The notes beneath the pieces were generated by a model, which saw nothing but the letters and a program-made list of their open reading frames with translations, was not told where the DNA came from and did not search any database. From the NCBI GenBank assembly GCA_023376005.1, contig CM042157.1, positions 88,646,295 through 88,710,294 of the forward strand: a DNA stretch of 64,000 nucleotides, given 5' to 3'. Positions within the stretch are counted from its first letter, which is position 1. Every line of letters starts with the position of its first letter. This DNA comes from Doryteuthis pealeii. Taxonomy: Eukaryota; Mollusca; Cephalopoda; Myopsida; Loliginidae. A program made the translations under genes and the position numbers. This document shows positions 10,240 through 20,349 of the stretch, piece after piece.

Positions 10240-10800
10240 TTGTACGACCTTATCATCTTGCAACACCCTCTGATTTAAAATAACCCATCCAAATCATTTA
10301 AGATGAAATGCAAAAATCTAAATCCTGTTTCTTGTGATGCTTATCCGCCGAATTCTATTTCTCATGAGTTCACATTTCAGCTAACAATAATAAACCCATT
10401 GCGGTTTTATTAAAGAAAGGAAATAAAAAACATGCCTAAACAGAAAAATATAACAAAAAGAAAGAAGTGAGTTGGAAGAAAGATAACTGAGCGCGCGAAG
10501 CAAAAAAAACTTTAATAAGATTAGAAAGAGGCAAAGAAAGAAAAGAAAAGAGAGAGAAAAAGTATTAAATCAAGATTATCATTCTTTTTACAATTAACTA
10601 TTTGCAATAGCTCTTAAGTAAACATATCAGACCTGTTGTAGTAATTAAATTACCATACTGTGGTATATCCACAGGTCCCTGCTAGTCAAGATTATATACT
10701 TTTACATATTGAACTATTCGCAATATTTTTTTTAAGAACACAATCAGACGTTGTAATAATTAAATTATTCATACTTGGTTAGATCCACAGTCCTTCTAAC
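10240..10800 (+). repeat. dispersed repeat family D
   Basis: 10,240-10,440 resembles 15,180-15,420 (ATCTTGCAAC, AATCCTG, GTTTTATT, AAAGAAAG landmarks). 10,607-10,690 resembles 16,269-16,350 and 24,510-24,570 (AGCTCTTAAGTAAACATATC, TAATTAAATTA, GTCC.TGCTAG). A second weaker unit follows at 10,735-10,800. This is an old interspersed repeat of unknown class. Confidence 0.5.
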
Positions 10801-12035
10801 TATCGTAATTATTACTAAGATAATCGTTTTTCCAAATATTCGTTTGCGTAAGGAACATTATAAACGAATTTCCCATTAGAATCTTTTTTGCCAAAAAAGA
10901 ACAGGTTTTCTCGTTTATTCCTACCATCAAATAAACTGAACCCTCATTTTGATTCCGTGTTTTTGCAATAGATTTTTTTTTTTTCTTGCACCCTATTTAC
11001 AATACTAAATATATTTCAATTATTTATTTTCTAATATCACTTCAATGTGATTATTCTAAAAGTTTTTATTTTTCAAGTGGGTGGTTCTTACACTCAGCTT
11101 TTTACTCGTTAAATTCCTACCATAAAATGCCCAAGCCTAATTTTATGGTAGAATTTACAGTAAAAAGTTGAATATTACCTTTGTTGTAATGTATCTTTTT
11201 TTGGGGGGCGGGCTCTGTACTCTAAAATAAAAACGTCAGATTTTATCATCGGACGAAAAAACAAAATTACGGTCATTAAAAGGAGATCCAATTTATCCTA
11301 AATTGTAAACGAGCTCTCACTTTAAAACTAAACATTTAAATTTGGAAGAGTAACACACAATAGGATGCACAAGTAAATGACCGAGAAAATGACCCCGGAA
11401 GGAATTTTGAAGGGTAAAAACGCGGTGTTGACCGGAAGTGAAGTGACGTTGACGACGAGTAACGAGCAAGAAGAAAATCACAGTCTCTTTTCATTTCGTG
11501 CTGTGTGAGTCAGACCTGCCTCATGGGTCCCCGATTGGTCTGACATAGCAGTAGTGGATATGATTTATGACAAGTAATTTAACCGTACCCCCTCACTCCC
11601 TTCCTTCTTCTCTGAAAAAGAGTCCATGAGCCTAGGAATAAATACTCGGACTACACAGCTGCTACGTTGTTTCTTTACTAAACGAACTACTACTAAAACT
11701 TGATTTGGCCCATACTTACATATATCGTTCCGGAGTTTGCCACAAATACACTTTGTACTTGACCAACCGCTATGGCACAAAATATATAAGAGCATTAACA
11801 AATAATTATTTTTATATAGAAATGTAAAGATATTACTCCCATTGCTGACATCACGAGGACAACCTGACAAAATCTCGCACGAAACTTCCAGGTAAATTAC
11901 ATAGAAAGAAACTACAAAAGAACGCACTTTAAAGATGTGCTCATGTCTTAAGGAAATCCATAATGTAATTGATACGTAAGATTAAAGTGGAAAGTTGCGA
12001 AATATAGAAGAAGAATACGAAGAAAGAAAGTAGAT
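10801..12035. other. no gene seen
   Basis: 10,905-10,995 is an inverted copy of 25,965-26,055. 11,380-11,560 is slightly GC-richer. The 120-codon minus-strand ORF at 11,565-11,927 has no recognisable domain and no supporting context. Confidence 0.5.
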
Positions 12036-12039
12036 AGAT

Positions 12040-12222
12040 GATACAAGAAGAAGAAGAAGAAAGAAGAAGAAGAAGAAAGAAGAAGAAGAAGAAGAAGAAG
12101 AAGAAGAAGGAAGTAAAGAAGTAAAGGAAAGAAGAAGAAGAAGAAAATGAATAATAATAATAATAATAATAATAAAATAATAATAAAATAACAAGACGGA
12201 GAAGAAGACGAATACGAATAAA

Positions 12223-12259
<37 letters not shown>

Positions 12260-12304
12260 TACGACGACGACGACGAAGAAGAAGAAGAAGAAGAAGAAGA
12301 AGAA

Positions 12305-12342
<38 letters not shown>

Positions 12343-12346
12343 TAAC

Positions 12347-12388
<42 letters not shown>

Positions 12389-12417
12389 TAGAAGAAGAAG
12401 AAGAAGAAGAAGAAGAA

Positions 12418-12458
<41 letters not shown>

Positions 12459-12472
12459 TAACAATAAGAATG

Positions 12473-12525
<53 letters not shown>

Positions 12526-12555
12526 TAGAAGAAGAAGAAGAAGAAGAAGAAGAAA

Positions 12556-12618
<63 letters not shown>

Positions 12619-12701
12619 TAATAATGATAAACATAATAATAATAATAATAATAATAATAATTAGAAGAAGAAGAAGAAGAAGAAAGAAGAAAATAATAAT
12701 A

Positions 12702-12735
<34 letters not shown>

Positions 12736-12764
12736 TAGAAGAAGAAGAAGAAGAAGAAGAAGAA

Positions 12765-12818
<54 letters not shown>

Positions 12819-12874
12819 TAGAAGAAGAAGAAGAAGAAGAAGAAGAAGAAGAAGAAGAAGAAGAAGAAGAAGAA

Positions 12875-12910
<36 letters not shown>

Positions 12911-12957
12911 TAGAAGAAGAAGAAGAAGAAGAAGAAGAAGAAGAAGAAGAAGAAGAA

Positions 12958-12990
<33 letters not shown>

Positions 12991-13130
12991 TAGAAGAAGA
13001 AGAAGAAGAAGAAGAAGAAGAAGAAGAAGAGAATGATAAAGAACCAGAATACGAAGAATACAAAGAAGTCAAAGAATAAGAAGACAAAGAAGAAGAAAAA
13101 GAAGAAGAAGACAAAGAACGAGACGAATAA
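12040..13130. repeat. compound (TAA)n/(GAA)n array, about 1.1 kb
   Basis: Blocks of AAT repeats alternate with blocks of AAG repeats, joined by the same seams each time (AATTAGAAG on one side, AGAAAATAAT on the other). There are about ten block pairs of varying length. The plus strand is almost entirely purine in the AAG blocks. Poly-Tyr/Ser/Ile/Leu ORFs in all frames are artefacts of this array. Confidence 0.97.
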
Positions 13131-13142
13131 GAACACGAATAA

Positions 13143-13243
13143 TATACTCAGAAGAGTCCTGGAGACCTGAGAAGACTTGCTGTCACTCAGATTCCAGTGA
13201 AAGACCATCAGCTAATGCTGATGTGAAAACTCAAAAGGAGCAA

Positions 13244-13246
<3 letters not shown>
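13143..13246 (+). mobile_element. 3' end of a restriction-like-endonuclease retrotransposon, severely 5'-truncated
   Basis: About 104 bp from ACTCAGAAGAGTCCTGGAG to CTCAAAAGGAGCAAATA matches the 3' end of the longer copy at 13,303-14,405 at about 97% and ends directly in a (TAA)n tail. It lies at the edge of the (TAA)n/(GAA)n array. Confidence 0.85.

Positions 13247-13302
<56 letters not shown>
13247..13302. repeat. (TAA)n tail and target tract
   Basis: Pure TAA repeat between the truncated copy's 3' end and the 5' truncation point of the next copy. Confidence 0.95.
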
Positions 13303-13305
<3 letters not shown>

Positions 13306-14333
13306 ACAAAGACGAAGAATAAGATAGACCAAAGGACGAGAAAATTAATGACCATGCACAAGGCTCTCCACCCTAGAGATGATAGAGATAGATTGTATGT
13401 GTCAAGAAAGGAAGGGGGAAGAGGTCTTGCCAACATAGAGGAATGCGTAGAAACCACAATCCAACAACTTGAAGATTACACAAGGAAGAGCAAAGACAAA
13501 TTACTTATGGCGGCCAACAATAGTAGAAACGGCAGATGGACAAACAGAAAAACGACAAAGACTAGAAAACAAAAATGGGAAGAAAAACAATTATATGGAC
13601 GCTTCAAACGACAAATAGATGAGGTTGCACATGAAAAGACTTGGACATGGTTAAGAAAGGGAAACCTCAAAAGAGAAACGGAATCTCTTATAATTGCTGC
13701 ACAAAATAATGCCATAAGGACAAACTACATCAAAGCGAAAATTGATAAGACCCAACAAAATAGTAAATGTAGACTTTGTGGGAATAGAGATGAGACTGTT
13801 AACCATATACTCTGCGAATGTAGCAAACTAGCACAACGAGAATACAAAACTAGACACGACTGGGTTGGGAAGGTGATCCACTGGGAATTATGCAAAAAAT
13901 TAAATTTTGACCATACAACAAAATGGTATATGCATAAACCAGAATCTGTTCTTGAGAACGAAACGCATAAAATTCTCTGGGACTTTGAAATAAAAACGGA
14001 TCACCTTATCCCAGCAAGAAGACCAGACCTAGTGTTGATAAACAAAAAAGAAAGAACTTGTCAACTGGTGGATTTTGCAGTCCCAGCAGATCACAGGGTG
14101 AAGCTAAAGGAAAATGAAAAAATGGACAAGTATCTGGATCTTGCCAGAGAACTGAAAAAATATGGAATATGAAAGTGAAAGTGATACCAATTGTAGTTGG
14201 TGCACTTGGAACAGTCCCAAAAGGATTGGAAAAAGGTCTGGAAAGTTTGGGAATCAGAGGAAGAACTGAAACCATTCAGAACACTGCACTGTTGCAATCT
14301 GCCAGAATACTCAGAAGAGTCCTGGAGACCTGA
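13303..14333 (+). pseudogene. retrotransposon C-terminal protein: zinc knuckle plus restriction-like endonuclease
   Basis: The open frame runs in from the TAA tract and to a stop at 14,172; counting from the ATG at 13,348 gives 274 residues. RKEGGRGL (residues 20-27) is the conserved end of the polymerase region. C141, C144, H153 and C158 form a CX2CX8HX4C knuckle. RPD (225-227) with D242 (spacing X14) is the catalytic signature of the restriction-like endonuclease that nicks the target during target-primed reverse transcription. After the stop, a +1 frame from 14,169 continues the family's usual tail (VIPIVVGALGTVPKGLEKGL, then ARILRRVLET) to 14,333. A one-base deletion near 14,163 therefore seems to have split the original frame. 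Reverse transcriptase is absent, so the copy cannot move on its own. Confidence 0.8.
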
Positions 14334-14405
14334 GGAGACTTGCTGTCACTCAGACTCCAGTGAAAGACCATCAGCTAATGCTGATGTGAAAACTCAAAAG
14401 GAGTA
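13303..14405 (+). mobile_element. 5'-truncated non-LTR retrotransposon of the R2/R4 type (restriction-like endonuclease)
   Basis: The reading frame begins abruptly after (TAA)n and ends in a second (TAA)n tail at 14,404. It holds the end of the reverse-transcriptase region, a zinc knuckle and an endonuclease. Insertion into TAA repeats resembles the site preference known for Dong, an R4-clade element (established for Bombyx; inferred here). A noisy second copy of its 3' half is at 41,758-42,215. Confidence 0.8.
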
Positions 14406-14657
14406 AATAATAATAATAATAATAATAAGAAGAAGAAGAAGAAGAAGAAGAACAAGAACAAGAACAAGAACAAGAACAAGAACAAGAACAAGAACAAGAA
14501 CAAGAAGAAGAGGACAAAGACAAATACGAAAACGAAGACGTATACGAAGGTGACGAAGACGACGAAATATAAATAGAAAGAATGAAAGAAAGAAGAAGAA
14601 GAAGAAGAAGAAGAAGAAGAAGAAGAAGAAGAAGAAGAAGAAGAAGAAGAAGAAGAA
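14404..14657. repeat. (TAA)n, (GAA)n and (GAACAA)n compound repeat
   Basis: The retrotransposon's TAA tail passes into AAG repeats, then a six-base GAACAA/GAACAAG-type run at about 14,447-14,503, then a mixed purine stretch and a second AAG run. Confidence 0.93.
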
Positions 14658-14659
14658 AG

Positions 14660-15175
14660 CTGATATTAATTAACTAAAACTTGTTGACAGTTTATTATAT
14701 TTTCAATTGAAAAATTTGAAACTTTTCAATTAAAATTGTTTTGACGTCCGCGTAAATTATTATGCATTGGGTTTTGTACTTGAATTAATTTAAAGAATAA
14801 TTTTATAATCGGGTTGTATCGTATCTGTGATCTCTCCACATTTGGAATATTTAATTGGAAAGGAGAAAAAAATCTACAAGTTAAGCAATTGCCAGCCGAG
14901 TTGGGATTTCTCAATACAAAGGAAAACTAAAGAAAAAATGTCCGGCTTTTACATGGAATTGGCAGTTTCATAGAATATTAATATCAATTTCTGAAAGTCT
15001 GAAGAAGAAAAAAATCCTTTCATTATTTTACATAATTTTCAAATTATTTGCTTCTTTTTTATTTTATTTTATTTTACAAAACGTTACAAACAATTTATGT
15101 TCCGATTTAATCTATTGTGTGAAGTTCTAACAGGAAGGATGTATATATCAATACACGTGTTCCTTAATTTTCCGA
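14660..15175. other. no gene seen
   Basis: AT-rich spacer. The same sequence reappears in noisy form at about 42,780-43,310. Confidence 0.55.
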
Positions 15176-15179
15176 CGGT

Positions 15180-15500
15180 TATTATCTTGCAACCCCCCCC
15201 CCGGTTAAAAATGATACCATCAAAATCGTCCCAAGAGGAAATACAAAAATATAAATCCTGATTATCTGCTGTTGCTTATCCATCAAATTCTTATATCTTA
15301 TAAGTGTCGTCACCTCTGCTAAATAATGGACCACTCCGTTTTTATTATAAAGAAAGAAAGGGGGAGAGAACATACTATACAGATATAAAATGAAATATAA
15401 CAGGGAAGAGTGTAGGTTAATATAGAGAGGAGGTGAGAGCGTAGAAGCGATAACGCTAATGTTTTTCAATCGAATATGAAAACAAGGAAACAAAGACAAA
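15180..15500 (+). repeat. family D fragment
   Basis: Shares ATCTTGCAAC, AATCCTG, TGCTTATCC and AAAGAAAG order with 10,240-10,430. Contains a C-run at about 15,194-15,202. Confidence 0.45.
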
Positions 15501-15519
15501 AAAGAGAACGTCACTTATG

Positions 15520-15618
15520 AGTTTTCCTTGCTTTTCTAGCAGTGTCCAACATGTCTTGTTCGTCTGACTTAGATAGTTTGTGAGATAGGAGTCAAGTGGC
15601 CGTACAGATGTTTTCTTC
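15520..15618 (-). pseudogene. LINE reverse-transcriptase C-terminal remnant
   Basis: The reverse complement matches the LINE tail at 28,930-29,050 over about 100 bp (CACCC..AAGAAAACA.CTGTACGGCCAC, then GGACACTGCT.GA.AAGCAAGG, then AAACTCATAAG). It has stops and shifts in every frame. Confidence 0.65.
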
Positions 15619-15631
15619 AGGGTGTCTGTTT

Positions 15632-16000
15632 GTTTGTTTGTTTGTTTGTTGATTTTAACGGCATATCAACCCGTCTTGGGGTTATGGCATGCCTAACGGT
15701 TAGGAAGTGATACATATCATGTATCTATATTTATACATTTTAGTAATTGGTTTTAACAATGTGTTAGCATCGTTGGGGATCATGTTGTATGGTATTGATT
15801 AAGTTCATGCCCATATTCTATGGTATATCAAACCATCTGGGGTTATGTCATGCCTAACGGTTAGGAAGTAATACATATCGTGTATTTATATTTATACTTT
15901 TTAGTAATTAGTTTTGAAAATGTGTTAGCATTATTGGGGATTATGTTGTATGGTATTGATTTGTTTCATGTCTATATTCTATGGTATAATTTTATTTCCC
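15632..16000 (+). repeat. family A, tandem pair
   Basis: Begins with (TTTG)n. Units at about 15,650 and 15,825 both read ATATCAA, GGGGTTATG.CATGCCTAAC, GGTTAGGAAGT, then GTGTTAGCAT..TTGGGGAT and ATGTTGTATGGTATTGAT. Confidence 0.8.
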
Positions 16001-16239
16001 TCAAAAAAGGAGAGAATATCCTCCATGTTGACATTTTCACACAGATCTTTCATATTGTTTGCTGTAAAATAACGGTTTCTGATGTGAGCAAAAAAACTGA
16101 ATTCCATGAATAAGTGTTTAACTGTCAAAATGTTTGACATGTTCCACATTGTGGTTGTTGTTCTTGTTTGAATATATAGGAGTGCATTAGTCTTGTATGA
16201 CCAATGCGTAATCGCGACACAAGTGTGACCGAGAGAGTT

Positions 16240-16350
16240 AAATCAAGATTATACTTTTTACACGTTGAGCAAAAGAAATAGCTCTTAAGTAAACATATCA
16301 AATGTTGAAATAATTAAATTATCATAAAGTGGTGTATTCACAAGTCCTGC
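16240..16350 (+). repeat. family D fragment (right part)
   Basis: AAATCAAGATTATACTTTTTAC, AGCTCTTAAGTAAACATATC and AAGTCCTGCTAG match 10,567-10,685. Confidence 0.6.
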
Positions 16351-16590
16351 TAGTTTTCATTATTCCGATATCTACCTATTCTTCGTGGACGAAACGCTTA
16401 TGTAACGTAATGGAAGATTGCTGCAATATTCTTGCAAGCGGAAAGACTTTGTGTGCAGACTCTACCAGTTGGGAAATCGATTAACCGAATCAGGTTTTTT
16501 TTTCATACATCAATAATTGAACGATGTCAATGTATGAAATCTTAATAAATTGTTTTAGTGATAATTATGTGAATTATATGACAAGATTTA

Positions 16591-16878
16591 AGAAGTACGT
16601 GGTGTAATGGTTAAAATCATGGGGAATGAACTGGTCACCCCGAGTTCAAATCCTGGACTTGGTAATTGCATTTCACTTAGCGCTAATACCCTTGGGGAAG
16701 GTATGAATCATAATCTCCCACCAGCTATGCGTAAATAGTAGGGCAGACTGGGTTCTTTAACCTTGGTTAGGTAACCGGTCTAGGAGAAGGAAAACTCTGA
16801 ACTCAAATCTCCGCTAAAGAAATTGACCTTATGTCACATCCTGTTCGTGGGGAGGGTTGGTAAATATGTATATATATG
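16591..16878 (+). mobile_element. tRNA-derived SINE, family S, full-length
   Basis: The head carries pol III promoter-like boxes: A box TGGTGTAATGGTTAA at about 16,600 and B box GAGTTCAAATCC at about 16,640. The body has TTAGCGCTAATACCCTTGGG, CCAGCTATG, GGCAGACTGG, GGTTAGGTAACCGG, GAAGGAAAACTCTGAA, AAGAAATTGACC, TGTCACATCCTG, then GGAGGGTTGGTAAATAT and a TA-rich tail. Other copies: 4,795 (-), 5,815 (-), 20,737 (-), 28,170 (+), 30,312 (+), 31,205 (+). Confidence 0.85.
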
Positions 16879-17330
16879 ACAAGATGACAATTTTACATGT
16901 CATGACAACGTTCTACATAATTCATATTCCAAGGAAATCTTTTTTTTTAATTTTTAACTGACAAAAAATGAATCCTGTTGTTTCCAGTTTTGTCTATGGA
17001 TCCTCGGAATTGATTTACAATCTCCGTATAAGATTTACGCTGTAATCGACAGAGTTGATCAATTCTATTTGGATAACTCTGCATGGTATCTGACTGAATG
17101 ATTCTATTATACCCCACACACCCACACACACACATTGTGGATGCGTATCCGATTTTCTTTGTGACGGGGTAGCGATTTCTTGGACTTCCACAGCGATCAC
17201 TATTTTGTCTTAATGTCATCCTGGAAGAATGTTTTAAATTATATTATATAAACATGTTATTGAAAATAAAGCAGTTGCGGGACCAGGAAAATCTGACACT
17301 ACAAACATTTACCGGATAGTGGCAGTAATA

Positions 17331-17914
17331 CAGGGTCAAGCAAAATGATCTGACACATTTGTAGGTTTAATAAAAGGCAAATAAAGTTAAAAAACAAAAA
17401 AGTGTATTTATTTTCGAAAAGTACATATAATGCCATTTTTTTCATGTAATGCCATTTTGTTTTGTTTCTTTATAATGCCATTGTTTTTCGTTTCTTTTTC
17501 AGTTCCTGCCATGAATTGGACTGGTGAGCATCGCGCTTTATTGCGTGCTGACATCGGTTGGCCCGCCCGTTCACCTGATTTAAATCCGTGCGATTTTTTT
17601 TTTCTGGGGATACCTCAAGTCAAAGGTATACATTAATCGCCCTCGATCTATTGAACAACTTAAAGATGCAATTCGTCAAGAAATTATTGCCATTCCACAT
17701 GAAATGACCCGCCGAGTTATAGACAACTTTCGTGAACGCCTTCGACAGTGTGTGGACAATAATGGATCCCATTTGACTGATTTTATTTTTAAAACATAAT
17801 GAAACAAAATGGCATTATATGTACTTTTCAAAAATAAAAACACTTTTTTGTTTCTTTACTTCATTTGCATTTTATTAAACCTACAAATGTGTCAGATCAT
17901 TTTACCTGACCCTG
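17331..17914 (+). mobile_element. internally deleted mariner-type DNA transposon
   Basis: Inverted ends of more than 100 bp begin CAGGGTCA.G.AAAATGATC at 17,331 and end with its complement at 17,914, and are flanked by TA on both sides (17,329-17,330 and 17,915-17,916), the target duplication of the Tc1/mariner superfamily. At 584 bp it keeps only the two ends of its transposase gene. A noisy copy begins at about 45,421. Confidence 0.9.
17511..17799 (+). pseudogene. mariner transposase, internal deletion plus frameshift
   Basis: Starts MNWTGEHRALLR as in the copy at 20,525, then jumps to GWPARSPDLNPCDFF, the block around the second catalytic aspartate of the DDE/D domain (the D in SPDLNPCD). 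After a frameshift in the T-run at about 17,591-17,600 the usual C-terminus follows (INRPRSIEQLKDAIRQEI, RRVIDNFRERL, then SHLTDFIFKT) and a stop at 17,797-17,799. The helix-turn-helix region and the first catalytic aspartate are missing, so no active protein is possible. Confidence 0.85.
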
Positions 17915-18053
17915 TATTAATGCATATTTTTCTTGGGTATTTTTTGCCATATTTTCCAATGAATCGTATTGGGTAATTTACATTCACAGATCATTGTTAA
18001 CCGTCTCCTTCATAGCATATTGATTTCTATCTGTTTAAATCAATTTTGCCTTC

Positions 18054-18055
<2 letters not shown>

Positions 18056-18147
<92 letters not shown>
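18056..18147. repeat. (CT)n-(CA)n-(TA)n compound microsatellite
   Basis: Long CT run, short CACACA, then TA. Confidence 0.96.
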
Positions 18148-18151
<4 letters not shown>

Positions 18152-18326
18152 GTACGTAAATAAACACTGTGTTTATTTGATATGGCTTTTAGCCGACAAT
18201 TTTTGGAGGATATGTGCTTAAATGAAGTCATACCTAATTTTTGAAAATTAATTAGTTAATAATTAATGAATTTAGGCGGGCATATATGTTCAAATGTAAG
18301 GCTAAACAGATCGAGAAAATGTCAAT

Positions 18327-18368
18327 CCCTGAATGTACATTTCGACCTATTAGGTCTCATCAGCAAGT
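18327..18368 (-). ncRNA. type I hammerhead ribozyme, family 3 (left arm)
   Basis: Minus strand: stem I CTTG, core CTGATGA (plus 18,357-18,363), stem II GACCT/AGGTC with loop AAT, GAAA (plus 18,340-18,343), stem III ATG/CAT with loop TA, cleavage base T (plus 18,332), stem I return CAGG. All core bases are intact; stem I has four pairs including one wobble. Confidence 0.7.
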
Positions 18369-18383
18369 CTCCCATGTCTATAA

Positions 18384-18425
18384 CTTTGCTGATGAGACCT
18401 AATAGGTCAAAATGTACATTCAGGG
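18384..18425 (+). ncRNA. inactivated hammerhead, family 3 (right arm)
   Basis: Same motif as the left arm, with CTGATGA at 18,389-18,395 and GACCT/AGGTC, but GAAA has become AAAA at 18,409-18,412. That changes the invariant G12, which takes part in catalysis, so this copy should be inactive. Confidence 0.65.
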
Positions 18426-18546
18426 ATTGACATTTTCTCGATCTGTTTAGCCTTACATTTGAACGTATATGCCCGCCTAAATTCATTAATTATTAACTAA
18501 TTAAATTTCAAAAATTAGGTATGACTTCAATTAAGCACATATCCTC

Positions 18547-18550
<4 letters not shown>

Positions 18551-18584
<34 letters not shown>
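18551..18584. repeat. (TA)n microsatellite
   Basis: TA run directly at the right end of the foldback element. Confidence 0.95.
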
Positions 18585-18585
<1 letters not shown>

Positions 18586-18891
18586 GGTTTTGTAAAGCGA
18601 ATGTTATAAAATTCCAACTTCAGTTTCTTGTCGGAGCAATTCTTCAGGGAATAATCACCACTTCCAGTCATCTACTCTTATTAATATCCCGGCTGTATTC
18701 ATTCTCAAGTACTTGGTTGTACCACCCTACGTAATTCCAGAACCTATCTGGCTCAGTCTATGTTTATTTAAATGTCTACATTTGTTTGTTAACTCTGATC
18801 GCGAGTTCAATATCTTCCCTGGGTCTCTGCATTCAGCTATTTTTAGGTTTTCATTTAAACACAGCAAACAGGGGTTTTCGTTTCCTTTATA

Positions 18892-18893
18892 TT

Positions 18894-18948
<55 letters not shown>

Positions 18949-18980
18949 GGAGAGAGAGAGAGAGAGGGAGAGAGAGAGGT
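18892..18980. repeat. (TA)n-(GA)n compound microsatellite
   Basis: TA tract followed by GAGAGAG with GGGAG interruptions. Confidence 0.95.
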
Positions 18981-19314
18981 GGTCCTAAATGCAGTGTAAG
19001 TTTATTTAGTGCGAAATGGATCTATTTTTGATCAAAATATTGCCTTCCCGATTTAGTTCTGGTTGAAATAACAAAATATAAAAAAAGGTTTTCGATGTCC
19101 GTTTTTAATATCAATCATTGATTTATTAAATCCAATATCTGCCTTAATTACATTTTTATTCCGCCGATAATTATTCTGTGAATAATTGAATTTTCTCATT
19201 TTGCACTAAAAATAATAAGAAAAGATTTTTTTAATTACGAACACTGAGATATTTTTAAAGAGCATTTTTTTTTTCAGAATGATAAGGTTTATACCATTTG
19301 CATTGTCCGAAAGT

Positions 19315-19400
19315 AAATGGAATCGCACGACTGGAGTTCGAACTCGTTTACTGTGCAGTTCAGAATGTTAACCATTAGACCACTGCCATTCCGCCCCCAC
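19315..19400 (-). mobile_element. tRNA-like SINE head
   Basis: On the minus strand: GGCGGAATGGCAGTGGTCTA, then ATGGTTAACATTCTGAAC (A-box side) and GAGTTCGAACTCC (B box). The spacing fits a tRNA-derived promoter. The sequence does not form a normal tRNA that I can fold by eye. Confidence 0.55.
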
Positions 19401-19479
19401 TATATTTGAAGGAGAATTATTGTTGTGTAAGATTCAAAGTGATAATTGAACATACAACTATATGTATAAGAGACTTACT

Positions 19480-19860
19480 AGCAGTGAGTGGCCAGTGTTA
19501 CGGGCCGAAGCCCCAACAAGGTTTGGGGTAGTCATAAGACTACCTCATTGTGTCTCGTAGGTCGAGCAGCAGGCAAAGAGAGGAAGAGAAGTTCCAATCA
19601 GCCGCTTAAATACACAAGGCCCCTAGCGGGAACCAGCGACACTAAACGGGCAGACAACTCCCCAGGCAAATACGAAAATAACTCCTACAGTTGCATCATA
19701 GGATTAAAAAATTGAAAATTGGACTGGAAATGACTTTAGAGTTGCCCTAATAAGAATCTCGCTATAATGTGCCATTTTTTATCTATTGTTGTTTTAGCGC
19801 GTTCTTTGGACACACGAAAGAACATTAAATATCCATATACTTATCTTTTATATATACTTG
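19480..19860. other. GC-richer unique-looking segment
   Basis: 19,490-19,680 is richer in GC than its surroundings (GGGCCGAAGCCCCAAC, GTCTCGTAGGTCGAGCAG, CCCCTAGCGGGAACCAG). It may be a retroelement 5' region, but I recognise no domain. Confidence 0.35.
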
Positions 19861-19861
19861 A

Positions 19862-20012
19862 TCAGGTTTCAAATCTGTTATGTGATCAGGTTCCAACGAT
19901 AGTTTGATTATGTCTCTCAATTAAGGCGAACTAGTTTCCTCTTCCCTCAAATACAAAGTTTACATTGAAAAGAAGAATTTCTAAATTGATTTCACTGTTC
20001 ATGCCAATGATG

Positions 20013-20015
<3 letters not shown>
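19862..20015 (+). repeat. dispersed repeat, inverted partner of 31,082-31,205
   Basis: GATCAGGTTCCAACGATAG, TCTCAATTAAG.CGAACTAG, CCCTCAAATACAAAGTTTAC and GTTCATGCCAATGATGAAA all recur as reverse complement at 31,082-31,205; both abut a (TA)n tract. Confidence 0.75.
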
Positions 20016-20062
<47 letters not shown>

Positions 20063-20304
20063 CTTCACGGAACAAATGGACATGCTACTATTAAACACAC
20101 TCGCCTACCCGGATTTTAACAGCATGTTAAACCCACTATAACACTTGAACTTTTATAGTTCTTCTATAATGCTCCCTTTCTAATAATCTATCAACAATTT
20201 CTTCAAATAAGAAATTTTCTCCTGAAGATGACCTAAGGTCGAAACTAGTTGAGAATAAACAACATACAACAAATATTCCTGATTGTCTTAATACTTTTTG
20301 TTCA

Positions 20305-20344
<40 letters not shown>
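20016..20344 (+). mobile_element. 250-bp hammerhead repeat unit bounded by (TA)n tracts, family 4
   Basis: (TA)n at 20,016-20,060, a unique-looking 250-bp unit from 20,061 to 20,310 and (TA)n at 20,311-20,344. The unit carries a hammerhead at 20,215-20,257. Size and content fit a small non-autonomous hammerhead retroelement, such as a retrozyme or Penelope-like derivative (inference). Confidence 0.5.
20215..20257 (+). ncRNA. type I hammerhead ribozyme, family 4
   Basis: Stem I TTCTC (20,217-20,221), core CTGAAGA (20,222-20,228), one extra T, stem II GACC/GGTC with loop TAA, GAAA (20,241-20,244), minimal stem III AC/GT with loop TA, cleavage base T (20,250), stem I return GAGAA (20,251-20,255). 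Five perfect stem I pairs. The extra base before stem II and the 2-bp stem III lower confidence in activity. Confidence 0.65.

Positions 20345-20349
<5 letters not shown>

Larger units (their letters stand above)
18203..18550. mobile_element. long inverted-repeat (foldback) element with a hammerhead in each arm
   Basis: Arms 18,203-18,366 and 18,385-18,550 are reverse complements at about 95% identity around an 18-bp spacer. It ends at TTTGGAGG / CCTCCAAA and abuts (TA)n at 18,551. Each arm has a CTGATGA hammerhead core near the centre, pointing outwards. Confidence 0.85.

Noticed and set aside
11565..11927. 120-codon minus-strand ORF
   Set aside because: No recognisable domain, no supporting context, and the length is plausible by chance in this composition.
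11948..13457. Long Tyr/Ser/Leu/Ile-rich ORFs up to 228 codons
   Set aside because: They are direct translations of (TAA)n and (GAA)n repeats with no non-repeat domain.
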